Shown here: one piece after another, positions 29,126 to 38,354 of the stretch
Position numbering within the stretch: the stretch's first letter is position 1
Layout: each line of letters opens with the position of its first letter
Assembly (NCBI RefSeq): GCF_018323985.1
Contig: NZ_AP024590.1
Span: forward strand, 3,658,001 to 3,722,000
DNA length: 64,000 bases
Reading direction: 5' to 3'
DNA from: Enterobacter kobei
Lineage (GTDB): Bacteria; Pseudomonadota; Gammaproteobacteria; Enterobacterales; Enterobacteriaceae
Made by a program: the position numbers and the translations under genes
The notes under the pieces: model-generated
What the model was told of the DNA's origin: nothing
The model's database searches: none
What the model saw: the letters and a program-made list of their open reading frames with translations, nothing else

Positions 29126-29146
29126 TGAAGGCAGAAGAGGTGATTA

Positions 29147-30106
29147 TCAGGCGTAGCCGTAGCTCATCAAACGCTGATAACGACGGTTACGCAGATCTTC
29201 TTTGCTCAGCACATCGAGATCGGCCAGATCGGCCAGCAGCTGCGCTTTCAGCGATGCCGCCATGGCTTCCGGGTTACGGTGCGCGCCACCCAGCGGCTCC
29301 GGGATCACGGCGTCGATCAGCTTCAGCTCTTTCAGGCGCGGCGCGATGATGCCCATGGCATCGGCGGCCAGCGGCGCTTTGTCAGCGCTTTTCCACAGAA
29401 TTGACGCACAACCTTCCGGTGAGATCACCGAATAGGTGCTGTACTGCAGCATGTTAACTTTATCGCCCACGCCAATCGCCAGCGCGCCGCCGGAACCACC
29501 TTCACCAATTACGGTGCAGATAACCGGAACGTTCAGACGTGACATTTCACGCAGGTTGCGGGCGATGGCTTCGGACTGACCGCGCTCTTCCGCACCCACG
29601 CCCGGATATGCACCCGGGGTGTCGATAAAGGTAATGATCGGCATGTTAAAACGTTCTGCCATTTCCATCAGGCGCAGCGCTTTGCGATAGCCTTCCGGAG
29701 CGGGCATGCCGAAGTTACGACGAATTTTCTCTTTGGTCTCCCGCCCTTTCTGATGACCAATGATCATCACCGGACGGCCATCCAGACGCGCGATCCCGCC
29801 AACAATAGCTTTATCGTCAGCGTAAGCACGGTCACCTGCCAGTTCGTCGAACTCATCAAATGCCAGGCGGACATAATCCAGGGTGTACGGACGCTGCGGG
29901 TGACGCGCCAGTTGCGCGACCTGCCATGCGCCGAGATCGGCAAAGATTTTGCGCGTCAGTTCTACGCTTTTTTCACGCAGACGATGCACTTCTTCATCGA
30001 TGTTAATATCCAGTTTCTCATCCTGGCGACTTACCGCCGTCAGGGAATCGATTTTCGCTTCCAGCTCAGCAATCGGCTGTTCGAAATCAAGGAAATTCAG
30101 ACTCAT
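29147..30106 (-). CDS. accA: Acetyl-CoA carboxylase, carboxyltransferase alpha subunit
   Basis: The 319-residue protein is as long as that of E. coli. With AccD it transfers CO2 from carboxybiotin to acetyl-CoA to form malonyl-CoA, the first step of fatty acid synthesis. The crotonase-like core shows TFIDTPGAYPGVGAEERGQSEAI and GEGGSGGALAI. It lies 12 bases after dnaE, as in E. coli. Confidence 0.98.
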   Translation of the reverse strand: MSLNFLDFEQPIAELEAKIDSLTAVSRQDEKLDINIDEEVHRLREKSVELTRKIFADLGAWQVAQLARHPQRPYTLDYVRLAFDEFDELAGDRAYADDKAIVGGIARLDGRPVMIIGHQKGRETKEKIRRNFGMPAPEGYRKALRLMEMAERFNMPIITFIDTPGAYPGVGAEERGQSEAIARNLREMSRLNVPVICTVIGEGGSGGALAIGVGDKVNMLQYSTYSVISPEGCASILWKSADKAPLAADAMGIIAPRLKELKLIDAVIPEPLGGAHRNPEAMAASLKAQLLADLADLDVLSKEDLRNRRYQRLMSYGYA

Positions 30107-30118
30107 AGTATTCCTGTA

Positions 30119-33100
30119 TTAGTCAAACTCTAGTTCCACCTGCTCCGAACCAATAAGGCCACGCAGATCGTTGAGTAAACGATCGCTCGGAGAGACACGC
30201 CACGTTGCACCGAAGCGCAACCGCGCACGTGCATCCGCCCTCTGATAGTAGAGATGTACTGGAATGGTCCCCGAACGATGGGGTTCCAGAGACTGACGGA
30301 GTCGGTTTAAAAGCTGGTCATCAATTTGCCTGTCCGTCAGCGAGATAGCAAGCCCGCGAGCATATTTTTCCCGGGCTTCGTCAATGTCCATGACTTCGCG
30401 GGCGGTCATTTTAAGCCCACCGCTGAAGTCATCAAAGCTGACCTGTCCGCTGACGATAAGTATGCGGTCTTTTTCCAGCAAATGCTGATATTTATCCAGC
30501 GCATCGGTGAATAACATCACCTCCAGACGTCCGGAGCGGTCATCCAGCGTACAGATGCCGATACGATTGCCGCGCTTGGTGACCATTACCCGCGCCGCAA
30601 TGACGAGCCCCGCCGCCGTGGTAACTTTCCCACGTTCCGTCGGGTGCATGTCTTTCAGGCGATTGCCGCCGACATACCGCTCAATTTCTTTCAGATACTG
30701 TGTGATGGGGTGCCCGGTCAGGTACAGACCCAGGGTTTCACGCTCACCATCCAGCACCACTTGTTCCGGCCACGGCTGACAGCTGGCGTAGGACTGCTCC
30801 ACCTGCTCCGGCTCTTCAGCCAGCACGCCAAACATGTCAGCCTGGCCGATCGCCTCGGCTTTCGCATGTTGATCGGCGGCTTTCAGCGCATCGCCCAACG
30901 CATTCATCAGTGCCGCGCGGTGCGGCCCGAGGCGGTCAAAGGCCCCGGACATAATGAGTTTTTCCAGCACCCGGCGGTTCAGCTTTTTGGTGTCGGTACG
31001 GGCGCACAAATCAAACAGCTCGCGGAAATAGCCGTCTTTATTCCGCGCTTCGAGAATCGCCTCAATCGGGCCTTCCCCCACGCCTTTGATTGCGCCAATT
31101 CCATAAACAATCTCCCCGTCGTCGTTGACGTGGAAATGATATAGCCCGGAGTTGATGTCCGGCGGCAGGATCTTAAGTCCCATCCGCCAGCACTCATCCA
31201 CCAGCCCCACCACCTTCTCGGTGTTGTCCATATCGGCGGTCATTACCGCTGCCATAAACTCGGCCGGGTAGTGCGCTTTCAGCCACAACGTCTGGTAAGA
31301 CACCAGCGCATAGGCAGCGGAGTGCGATTTGTTAAAGCCATAACCGGCGAATTTTTCCACCAGATCGAAGATCTTAATCGCCAGTTCGCCGTCGATACCG
31401 TTCTTTCTTGCGCCCTCTTCGAACACAGAACGCTGCTTGGCCATCTCTTCGGGCTTTTTCTTACCCATCGCACGACGCAGCATGTCCGCGCCGCCCAGGG
31501 TATAGCCGGAGAGCTCCTGAGCGATCTGCATAACCTGTTCCTGGTACAGGATAATACCGTAGGTCGGCTCCAGTACGGGTTTCAGGCATTCATGCTGCCA
31601 CTGCACATCCGGGTAGGAGATCTCTTCACGCCCGTGCTTACGGTCGATAAAGTTATCCACCATGCCGGACTGAAGCGGCCCCGGACGGAACAGCGCCACC
31701 AGTGCGATCATATCTTCGAAGCAGTCAGGCTGCAGACGTTTGATCAGATCTTTCATGCCGCGCGATTCAAGCTGGAATACCGCCGTGGTTTCCGAGCGCT
31801 GCAGCATATCAAAGCTTTTCTTGTCATCGAGCGGGATCGCGGCAATATCAATCGGCTCCAGACCCTGTTTGGCCCGGCGCGGGTTGATCATCTTCAGCGC
31901 CCAGTCGATGATAGTGAGCGTTCGCAAACCCAGGAAGTCAAACTTCACCAGACCGGCATATTCCACGTCGTTCTTGTCGAACTGGGTGACCGGATGCTGG
32001 CCTGACTCATCGCAATACAGCGGCGCAAAGTCGGTAATTTTCGTTGGCGCGATCACTACGCCGCCCGCATGTTTACCGGCGTTACGCGTTACGCCTTCCA
32101 GCTTGCGCGCCATGTCGATCAGCGCTTTAACTTCTTCGTCGGCCTCGTAGATCTCCGGCAGCTGCGGCTCGGCTTCAAAGGCCTTCGCCAGCGTCATCCC
32201 CGGATCGGGCGGGATGAGTTTCGAGATACGATCGACAAAACCGTAAGGATGCCCCAGTACGCGGCCCACGTCGCGGATCACCGCTTTCGCTGCCATCGTA
32301 CCGAAGGTAATAATCTGTGATACCGCGTCGCGACCATACATCTCGGCTACGTGCTCAATGACCTGGTCGCGTTTCTCCATACAGAAGTCAACGTCGAAGT
32401 CAGGCATCGACACACGCTCCGGGTTAAGGAAGCGTTCGAACAGCAGGTCAAATTCCAGCGGGTCGAGGTCGGTGATTTTCAGCGCATAGGCTACCAGCGA
32501 GCCCGCACCTGAGCCTCGACCAGGCCCTACCGGTACACCGTTATCTTTCGACCACTGGATAAATTCCATTACGATGAGGAAGTAGCCTGGGAACCCCATC
32601 TGGTTGATCACCTGGAGTTCAATGTCCAGACGCTCATCATATTCAGGGCGTTTCTCTGCGCGCACCGCCGGGTCCGGGAAGAGGAATTCCAGACGCTCTT
32701 CCAGCCCCTCTTTCGATTTCAGGACCAGGAAATCTTCAGTGCTCATGTCACCAGTGGGGAACTGCGGCAGGAAGTATTCGCCGAGGCGTACCGTTACGTT
32801 ACAGCGTTTGGCGATTTCCACGCTGTTTTGCAGGGCTTCCGGCAGATCGGCGAACAGCTCCACCATTTCGTCTTCGGTACGCAGATACTGCTGCGGCGAA
32901 TAGTTACGTGGGCGTTTGGGATCGTCGAGGGTAAAACCATCGTGGATCGCCACGCGGATTTCGTGGGCGTCAAAATCACCGGTATCAATAAAACGTACGT
33001 CGTTAGTGGCGACCACCGGCAGACCGCGCGCCTGCGCCAGCTCAACAGCCGCATGTAAATAGTTCTCTTCGTCCGGACGCCCCGTACGGATAAGCTCCAG

Positions 33101-33601
33101 GAAAAAACGGTCCGGGAAATGCGTTTCGTAGAATGACACGCACTGATCGACCAGCGCGCTGTTGCCGCGCAGCAGGCTGCGGCCAACGTCGCCCATACGC
33201 CCGCCGGACAGCAGGATCAGGCCGTCGCCCAGCTCCGCCAGCCAGTCACGATCGATCCACGGCCCCTGCGCGCCATAGCCACGCTGATAGGCACGGGAGA
33301 TCAGCAGCGTCAGGTTCTGGTAACCGTCGTTATTGGCGGCCAGCACGGTGATTTGCGTCAGCTCGTCGCCCATAATGTCGCTCTGCACATGGAAATCTGC
33401 GCCGACAATGGGCTTCAGCCCCGCGCCGTGGCCCGTCCCGTAGAACTTAACCAGACCGCAGAGGTTGGTAAAATCGGTGATCGCCAGCGCAGGCATGCCC
33501 AGTGAGGCCGCCTTTTTCACCAGCGGCCCGGTTTTTGCCAGCCCATCGATCATGGAATAGTCGCTGTGTACCCGCAGGTGTACGAAACGTGGTTCAGCCA
33601 T
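30119..33601 (-). CDS. dnaE: DNA polymerase III alpha subunit
   Basis: The 1160-residue replicative polymerase matches E. coli in length. It has an N-terminal PHP domain (FVHLRVHSDYSMIDGLAK), the C-family catalytic aspartates in PDFDVDF (401 and 403 in E. coli numbering) and a third Asp near 555, a beta-clamp motif (QADMFGV near 920) and a C-terminal OB fold (VTTAAGLVIAARVMVTKRG). It lies between rnhB and accA with short gaps. Confidence 0.98.
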   Translation of the reverse strand: MAEPRFVHLRVHSDYSMIDGLAKTGPLVKKAASLGMPALAITDFTNLCGLVKFYGTGHGAGLKPIVGADFHVQSDIMGDELTQITVLAANNDGYQNLTLLISRAYQRGYGAQGPWIDRDWLAELGDGLILLSGGRMGDVGRSLLRGNSALVDQCVSFYETHFPDRFFLELIRTGRPDEENYLHAAVELAQARGLPVVATNDVRFIDTGDFDAHEIRVAIHDGFTLDDPKRPRNYSPQQYLRTEDEMVELFADLPEALQNSVEIAKRCNVTVRLGEYFLPQFPTGDMSTEDFLVLKSKEGLEERLEFLFPDPAVRAEKRPEYDERLDIELQVINQMGFPGYFLIVMEFIQWSKDNGVPVGPGRGSGAGSLVAYALKITDLDPLEFDLLFERFLNPERVSMPDFDVDFCMEKRDQVIEHVAEMYGRDAVSQIITFGTMAAKAVIRDVGRVLGHPYGFVDRISKLIPPDPGMTLAKAFEAEPQLPEIYEADEEVKALIDMARKLEGVTRNAGKHAGGVVIAPTKITDFAPLYCDESGQHPVTQFDKNDVEYAGLVKFDFLGLRTLTIIDWALKMINPRRAKQGLEPIDIAAIPLDDKKSFDMLQRSETTAVFQLESRGMKDLIKRLQPDCFEDMIALVALFRPGPLQSGMVDNFIDRKHGREEISYPDVQWQHECLKPVLEPTYGIILYQEQVMQIAQELSGYTLGGADMLRRAMGKKKPEEMAKQRSVFEEGARKNGIDGELAIKIFDLVEKFAGYGFNKSHSAAYALVSYQTLWLKAHYPAEFMAAVMTADMDNTEKVVGLVDECWRMGLKILPPDINSGLYHFHVNDDGEIVYGIGAIKGVGEGPIEAILEARNKDGYFRELFDLCARTDTKKLNRRVLEKLIMSGAFDRLGPHRAALMNALGDALKAADQHAKAEAIGQADMFGVLAEEPEQVEQSYASCQPWPEQVVLDGERETLGLYLTGHPITQYLKEIERYVGGNRLKDMHPTERGKVTTAAGLVIAARVMVTKRGNRIGICTLDDRSGRLEVMLFTDALDKYQHLLEKDRILIVSGQVSFDDFSGGLKMTAREVMDIDEAREKYARGLAISLTDRQIDDQLLNRLRQSLEPHRSGTIPVHLYYQRADARARLRFGATWRVSPSDRLLNDLRGLIGSEQVELEFD

Positions 33602-33635
33602 TTTAGCTTCCGGTTTACTTATTGTGCTGCAAGGA

Positions 33636-34232
33636 TCAGGACACCAGTCCCAGTGCGCGTTTTACGGGCGCAAAGCTACGCCGGTGATGCTCTGTTGCAC
33701 CGTGCATCGCCAGCCGCTCCAGATGGAAGGCTGTCGGATACCCTTTGTGCCGGGCAAAGCCATATTGAGGAAAAGTCAGATCCAGCGCTGCCATTTCCGC
33801 ATCGCGCGTCACTTTGGCAATAATAGACGCCGCGCTGATTTCTGCGACCCGGCTGTCACCTTTTACCACTGCCATTGCAGGCATCGGCAGCGCCGGACAG
33901 CGATTGCCGTCAATCAGGACATATTCCGGGACGATGTGCAGCCCGGCAACGGCACGCTGCATGGCCAGCATAGTGGCATGTAAAATATTCAGCTCGTCGA
34001 TTTCATGCGGTTCGGCACGGCCCAGACTCCAGCTCAGCGCCTTGTCTTTGATTTCATCGAACAGCGCCAGACGGCGCTTTTCAGATAACTTTTTTGAGTC
34101 ATTCAGACCCACAATCGGGCGCGACGGATCGAGAATGACCGCCGCGGTAACCACGGCACCGACCAGCGGGCCACGGCCCACTTCATCCACACCCGCCACT
34201 AAGTGGGTGTGCGGATAAATAAATTCCATCAT
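33636..34232 (-). CDS. rnhB: Ribonuclease HII
   Basis: The 198-residue enzyme cuts RNA in RNA-DNA hybrids and starts removal of single ribonucleotides from DNA. The catalytic acids are in GVDEVGRGPLVG, LIDGN and the distal Asp of KVTRDAEM. The first of two adjacent ATG codons gives the E. coli length and overlaps the lpxB stop by 4 bases. Confidence 0.98.
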   Translation of the reverse strand: MMEFIYPHTHLVAGVDEVGRGPLVGAVVTAAVILDPSRPIVGLNDSKKLSEKRRLALFDEIKDKALSWSLGRAEPHEIDELNILHATMLAMQRAVAGLHIVPEYVLIDGNRCPALPMPAMAVVKGDSRVAEISAASIIAKVTRDAEMAALDLTFPQYGFARHKGYPTAFHLERLAMHGATEHHRRSFAPVKRALGLVS

Positions 34233-35374
34233 TGCGCTAGCTCCAGCACCGCATCGGCTGCTTGTTCATCGGCATTGCAACGGATCTGCTGATGCAGTTC
34301 GCGGAATGTCTCATGCATGGCATGGCTGGTTTTGCCATTCGCAAGCAGAGGCAGCAGCGCGTCGGCTAATGCCTGCGGCTGACACTCTTCCTGCAATAAT
34401 TCTTTTACCAGTTCACGCCCCGCCAGCAGGTTTGGCAGCGACACGTAATCGGTTTTCACCAGACGTTTGGCGATCCAGAAGGTGAACGGCTTCATGCGAT
34501 AGCCCACCACCATCGGACACTTCGCCAGCATGCACTCCAGCGCGGCGGTGCCGGAAGCCAGTAATGCGGCATCGCTGGCGACCATGGCTTCACGGCCCAT
34601 ACCGTCGAGCAGATGGACAGGCAGATCCGGTGCAACTTCTGCTTTAATACGCTCAAACTGCTCCCGACGTTTCGCGTTAACCAACGGCACCACCACTTCC
34701 AGATCCGGATAGTGGCTACGCAGGATCTGCGCGGTTTTCAGGAAATCTGCGCTCAGCATTTCCACCTCCGCGCCGCGGCTGCCAGGCAAAAGCGCCAGAC
34801 AATGCACATCATGAGCAATACCCAGCACATCGCGGGCTGCGTTTTTATCGGGATCGAGCGGCATCGCGTCCGCCATGGTATGGCCGATAAAACGACACGG
34901 GACATTAAACCGGTCATAAAACGCTTTTTCGAAAGGCAGAAAAGCCAGCACCAGATTGGTGGATCTGCCGATTTTGAAAACGCGTTTTTGTCGCCAGGCC
35001 CAGACGGACGGGCTGACGTAATGGATCGTTTTGATCCCCTGCTTTTTAAGATTGCCTTCCAGCGTGATGTTAAAGTCCGGCGCATCGATGCCAACGAACA
35101 CATCAGGCTTAAGATCGGTTAAACGGCGGGTCAGATCGGCACGAATATGCAGCAAGCGACGTAAGCGACCAAGCACTTCCACAATGCCCATGACCGCCAG
35201 TTCTTCCATTTCGTACCAGGCTTCACAGCCTTCGGCCTGCATACGCGGCCCCGCGACGCCAACAAAACGCGCGTCAGGATGGCGTGCTTTTAGCGCCTTG
35301 ATGAGGCCGGCACCAAGAATATCGCCGGAGGTTTCTCCGGCGACCAGGGCTATCGTAAGAGGACGACCAGACAT
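34229..35374 (-). CDS. lpxB: Lipid A disaccharide synthase
   Basis: The 381-residue GT-B-like glycosyltransferase joins UDP-2,3-diacylglucosamine and lipid X. The GEtSGD motif (VAGETSGDILGAGL) is near the N-terminus, and GSRGAEVEML and YRMKPFTFWIAKR are present. It shares one base with lpxA (TAATG) and four with rnhB. Confidence 0.98.
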   Translation of the reverse strand: MSGRPLTIALVAGETSGDILGAGLIKALKARHPDARFVGVAGPRMQAEGCEAWYEMEELAVMGIVEVLGRLRRLLHIRADLTRRLTDLKPDVFVGIDAPDFNITLEGNLKKQGIKTIHYVSPSVWAWRQKRVFKIGRSTNLVLAFLPFEKAFYDRFNVPCRFIGHTMADAMPLDPDKNAARDVLGIAHDVHCLALLPGSRGAEVEMLSADFLKTAQILRSHYPDLEVVVPLVNAKRREQFERIKAEVAPDLPVHLLDGMGREAMVASDAALLASGTAALECMLAKCPMVVGYRMKPFTFWIAKRLVKTDYVSLPNLLAGRELVKELLQEECQPQALADALLPLLANGKTSHAMHETFRELHQQIRCNADEQAADAVLELAQ

Positions 35375-36162
35375 TAACGGATCAGACCACGGGTTGAACG
35401 TTCAAAGAACTCAATGAACGCCTTCACTTCCGGATGCTCTTCCGCCAGTGCAGCAATTTCTGGCTTCGCTTCTTCTAATGTCTTCCCACTGCGATAGAGC
35501 AGTTTGTAAGCATTACGGATAGCGAACAGCGCCTCTTTGCTGTAGCCACGGCGCTTCAGCCCTTCGATGTTGACACCGAACGGCGTGGCGTGGTTACCCT
35601 GGGCAATCACATACGGTGGGACGTCCTGCGCCACACCGGAGCAACCGCCAACCATAACGTGAGCGCCAATAATGCAGAACTGATGCACCGCCGTCATGCC
35701 GCCGATGATCGCAAAATCATCAACGGAAACGTGGCCTGCAAGCGTCGCATTGTTAGCAAGGATACAGCGATTCCCGACGGTACAGTCATGCGCAACGTGC
35801 GCGTTAACCATCAGCAAGTTGTCGCTGCCCACCTTCGTCAATCCACCACCCTGAACGGTTCCACGGTGAATGGTGACGCTTTCGCGAATGCGGTTACGAT
35901 CGCCAACTTCCACACGGGTCGGCTCACCAGCATATTTTAAATCCTGGTTTGCTTCACCGATGGTGGCGAACTGATATATCTCGTTGTCACGGCCAATAAC
36001 AGTGTGGCCATTAATCACAACGTGAGACTTCAGTACGGTACCCTCACCAATTTCAACATGGGGTCCAACAAGACAAAACGGTCCAATATGAACGTTAGCG
36101 CCAATGATGGCACCGTCTTCCACAATGGCGGTAGGATGAATAAAGGCGGTTTTATCAATCAC
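35374..36162 (-). CDS. lpxA: UDP-N-acetylglucosamine acyltransferase
   Basis: The 262-residue left-handed beta-helix enzyme adds a 3-hydroxyacyl chain from ACP to UDP-GlcNAc, the first step of lipid A synthesis. The hexapeptide repeats are clear and the catalytic His125 lies in NAHVAHDCTVGN. Length equals E. coli. Confidence 0.98.
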   Translation of the reverse strand: MIDKTAFIHPTAIVEDGAIIGANVHIGPFCLVGPHVEIGEGTVLKSHVVINGHTVIGRDNEIYQFATIGEANQDLKYAGEPTRVEVGDRNRIRESVTIHRGTVQGGGLTKVGSDNLLMVNAHVAHDCTVGNRCILANNATLAGHVSVDDFAIIGGMTAVHQFCIIGAHVMVGGCSGVAQDVPPYVIAQGNHATPFGVNIEGLKRRGYSKEALFAIRNAYKLLYRSGKTLEEAKPEIAALAEEHPEVKAFIEFFERSTRGLIR

Positions 36163-36165
36163 GTA

Positions 36166-36621
36166 TCAGGCCTCCCGGCTACGTGCACACATCATAGTAG
36201 CTTCACAAACAACTTTGCCATCAACCGTAGCCACGCCTTTAAAGCGTGTCAGGCCGCGACGCGTTTTTTCGAACGTCACTTCCATGATCATCTGATCACC
36301 CGGGACTACCGGACGCTTGAAACGCGCTTCATCGATACCCGCAAAGTAATACAGCTCGCCTGGCTCCAGTTTGCCAACGCTTTTAAACGCCAGAATACCG
36401 GTGGCCTGTGCCATGGCTTCCAGGATCAGTACGCCCGGGAAAATAGGTTTACCAGGGAAATGGCCCTGGAAAAATGGTTCGTTAACCGAAACATTTTTTA
36501 CTGCGCGCAGAAAACGACCTTCTTCAAAATCCAGCACACGATCAACCAGCAAAAACGGGTAACGGTGCGGCAGAAGCTCTAAAATCTCTTCAATGTGCAG
36601 AGTATGAGTGTCAGTAGTCAA
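36166..36621 (-). CDS. fabZ: 3-hydroxyacyl-ACP dehydratase
   Basis: The 151-residue hotdog-fold enzyme dehydrates 3-hydroxyacyl-ACP in fatty acid elongation and so competes with LpxA and LpxD for the same substrate. The catalytic pair is His in GHFPGKPIFPGVL and Glu in ILEAMAQ. It is four bases from lpxA. Confidence 0.98.
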   Translation of the reverse strand: MTTDTHTLHIEEILELLPHRYPFLLVDRVLDFEEGRFLRAVKNVSVNEPFFQGHFPGKPIFPGVLILEAMAQATGILAFKSVGKLEPGELYYFAGIDEARFKRPVVPGDQMIMEVTFEKTRRGLTRFKGVATVDGKVVCEATMMCARSREA

Positions 36622-36724
36622 AATACTCTTCCTGTCTAAAATATACTTAATGGCAATAATAACACGGCCCGCGACAATCGAATGCCGTCAGGCCGGGAAG
36701 TTTGGGCGTAAAACGGATGAATTA

Positions 36725-37750
36725 TTAGTCTTGTTGATTGACCTTGCGCTCAACGGCTTTAAGACGCTTACTCATATCATCAATGTTCATCACCAGTGCT
36801 GCTGTCTTGCGCCACACTTTGTTGGGTTGCAGCGGGATGCCTGATGAGTATACGCCCGGTTCAGTAATCGGACGCATCACCATGCCCATACCCGTTACGG
36901 TGACTTTATCGCAGATTTCCATGTGACCGTTAATCACGCTGGCACCGCCAATCATACAGTAACGGCCAATTTTCAGGCTGCCCGCCATGATGACGCCACC
37001 CGCAACTGCGGTATTGTCGCCAATCACAACGTTATGTGCAATCTGGCACTGGTTATCAATGATGACGCCATTGCCAATAATGGTGTCATCCAGCGCGCCG
37101 CGATCGATGGTGGTACAGGCGCCGATCTCTACGCGAGAGCCAATGATCACACGGCCCAACTGCGGGATCTTAACCCAATTGCCGCGATCGTTGGCATAGC
37201 CAAAACCGTCCGCGCCGATCACCGTACCGGACTGGATCAGGCAATTCTCACCGATCTCAATCTCATGGTAAACGGTAACGTTGGCCCATAAACGCGAGCC
37301 TGCACCAATTTTTGTCTTTTTCCCAACGAAGCAACCGGCACCAATGACCACGTTATCGGCTAATATCACATCAGATTCGATAACGGCATTTGCGCCGATG
37401 GAAACGTTTTGACCCAGCGTGGCCGTTGCATCAATCACCGCACTGGGTGCGATGTTTTGAGCCGGCTGCGGCGTGGAATCGAGAATTTGGGCCATACGTG
37501 CGTAAGTCAGGTAGGGATTCTTCACTACCAGCGCAGCGCTTTTGGCATAAGGGAGATCGTCCTGCGTCATGACGACGGCAGACGCCTGGCAGGCGGCCAG
37601 GTGTTCACGGTATTTTGGATTTACCATGAAAGTAATGTGACCTGCTTTAGCAGACTGCATGGACGCAACGCCGGTGATGACAAGATCGCCATCACCGTGT
37701 AACTCTGCATCCAACTGCCCTGCTAATTCAGACAGTCGAATTGAAGGCAT
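36725..37750 (-). CDS. lpxD: UDP-3-O-(3-hydroxymyristoyl)glucosamine N-acyltransferase
   Basis: The 341-residue protein has an N-terminal uridine-binding domain, a left-handed beta-helix and a C-terminal helix. Catalytic His239 lies in NQCQIAHNVVIG. It adds the N-linked acyl chain in lipid A synthesis. The 103 bases between it and fabZ hold no further gene. Confidence 0.98.
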   Translation of the reverse strand: MPSIRLSELAGQLDAELHGDGDLVITGVASMQSAKAGHITFMVNPKYREHLAACQASAVVMTQDDLPYAKSAALVVKNPYLTYARMAQILDSTPQPAQNIAPSAVIDATATLGQNVSIGANAVIESDVILADNVVIGAGCFVGKKTKIGAGSRLWANVTVYHEIEIGENCLIQSGTVIGADGFGYANDRGNWVKIPQLGRVIIGSRVEIGACTTIDRGALDDTIIGNGVIIDNQCQIAHNVVIGDNTAVAGGVIMAGSLKIGRYCMIGGASVINGHMEICDKVTVTGMGMVMRPITEPGVYSSGIPLQPNKVWRKTAALVMNIDDMSKRLKAVERKVNQQD

Positions 37751-37753
37751 TAC

Positions 37754-38248
37754 TTATTTAACCTGTTTCAGCACATCAGCGGTAATGTCTTTCACATCAC
37801 TGCTGTTGTAAGCAACGGTATTTGCGTCAACAACCAGATCGATGCTCTGGTCATCAGCCACTTTTTTCACAGCAGCCTGGATACGGTTAACCAGTTTGCC
37901 GCGCTCTTCGTTGGAACGACGCTGACGATCCTGCTCAAAAGCTTGTGCTTTCTGAGAGAAAGTCTGACGCTGTGCCATTACGTCTTTTTCCAGCTTGCTG
38001 CGATCGGCGGCTTTCATGGTAGAGCCATCACGCTGCAGACGCTGCATTTTAGACTGCAGATCGGTTTCCATTTTCTGAAGTTCACCGGCACGGCCTTTGA
38101 ACTCATTTTCCAGCGTTTTGGAAACGCCAGTCGTCTGTGCGACCTGCTGGAACAGGTTGCCCATGTTCACGACTGCAATTTTGTCAGCCGCTTGCGCGGA
38201 CGTTACCATCGCTAAACCAAGACCTGCCGCTAATAACCACTTTTTCAC
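37754..38248 (-). CDS. skp: Periplasmic chaperone Skp
   Basis: The start is a GTG with an AAGGAG site, giving 164 residues (E. coli 161) and a signal peptide cut at SAQA-ADK. The mature chain is mostly long, charged helices that form the tentacles of the trimer that holds unfolded outer-membrane proteins. It lies directly between bamA, its partner pathway, and lpxD. Confidence 0.97.
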   Translation of the reverse strand: MKKWLLAAGLGLAMVTSAQAADKIAVVNMGNLFQQVAQTTGVSKTLENEFKGRAGELQKMETDLQSKMQRLQRDGSTMKAADRSKLEKDVMAQRQTFSQKAQAFEQDRQRRSNEERGKLVNRIQAAVKKVADDQSIDLVVDANTVAYNSSDVKDITADVLKQVK

Positions 38249-38354
38249 TGTAAACTCCTTACCATCCCAAATGTACCCGCAGGTACCATTCTTTGCGTGA
38301 CTGGGCGAACCCATGTCACGCTACACTGCTATTGCAGTCCATTGCCAAGATCAG

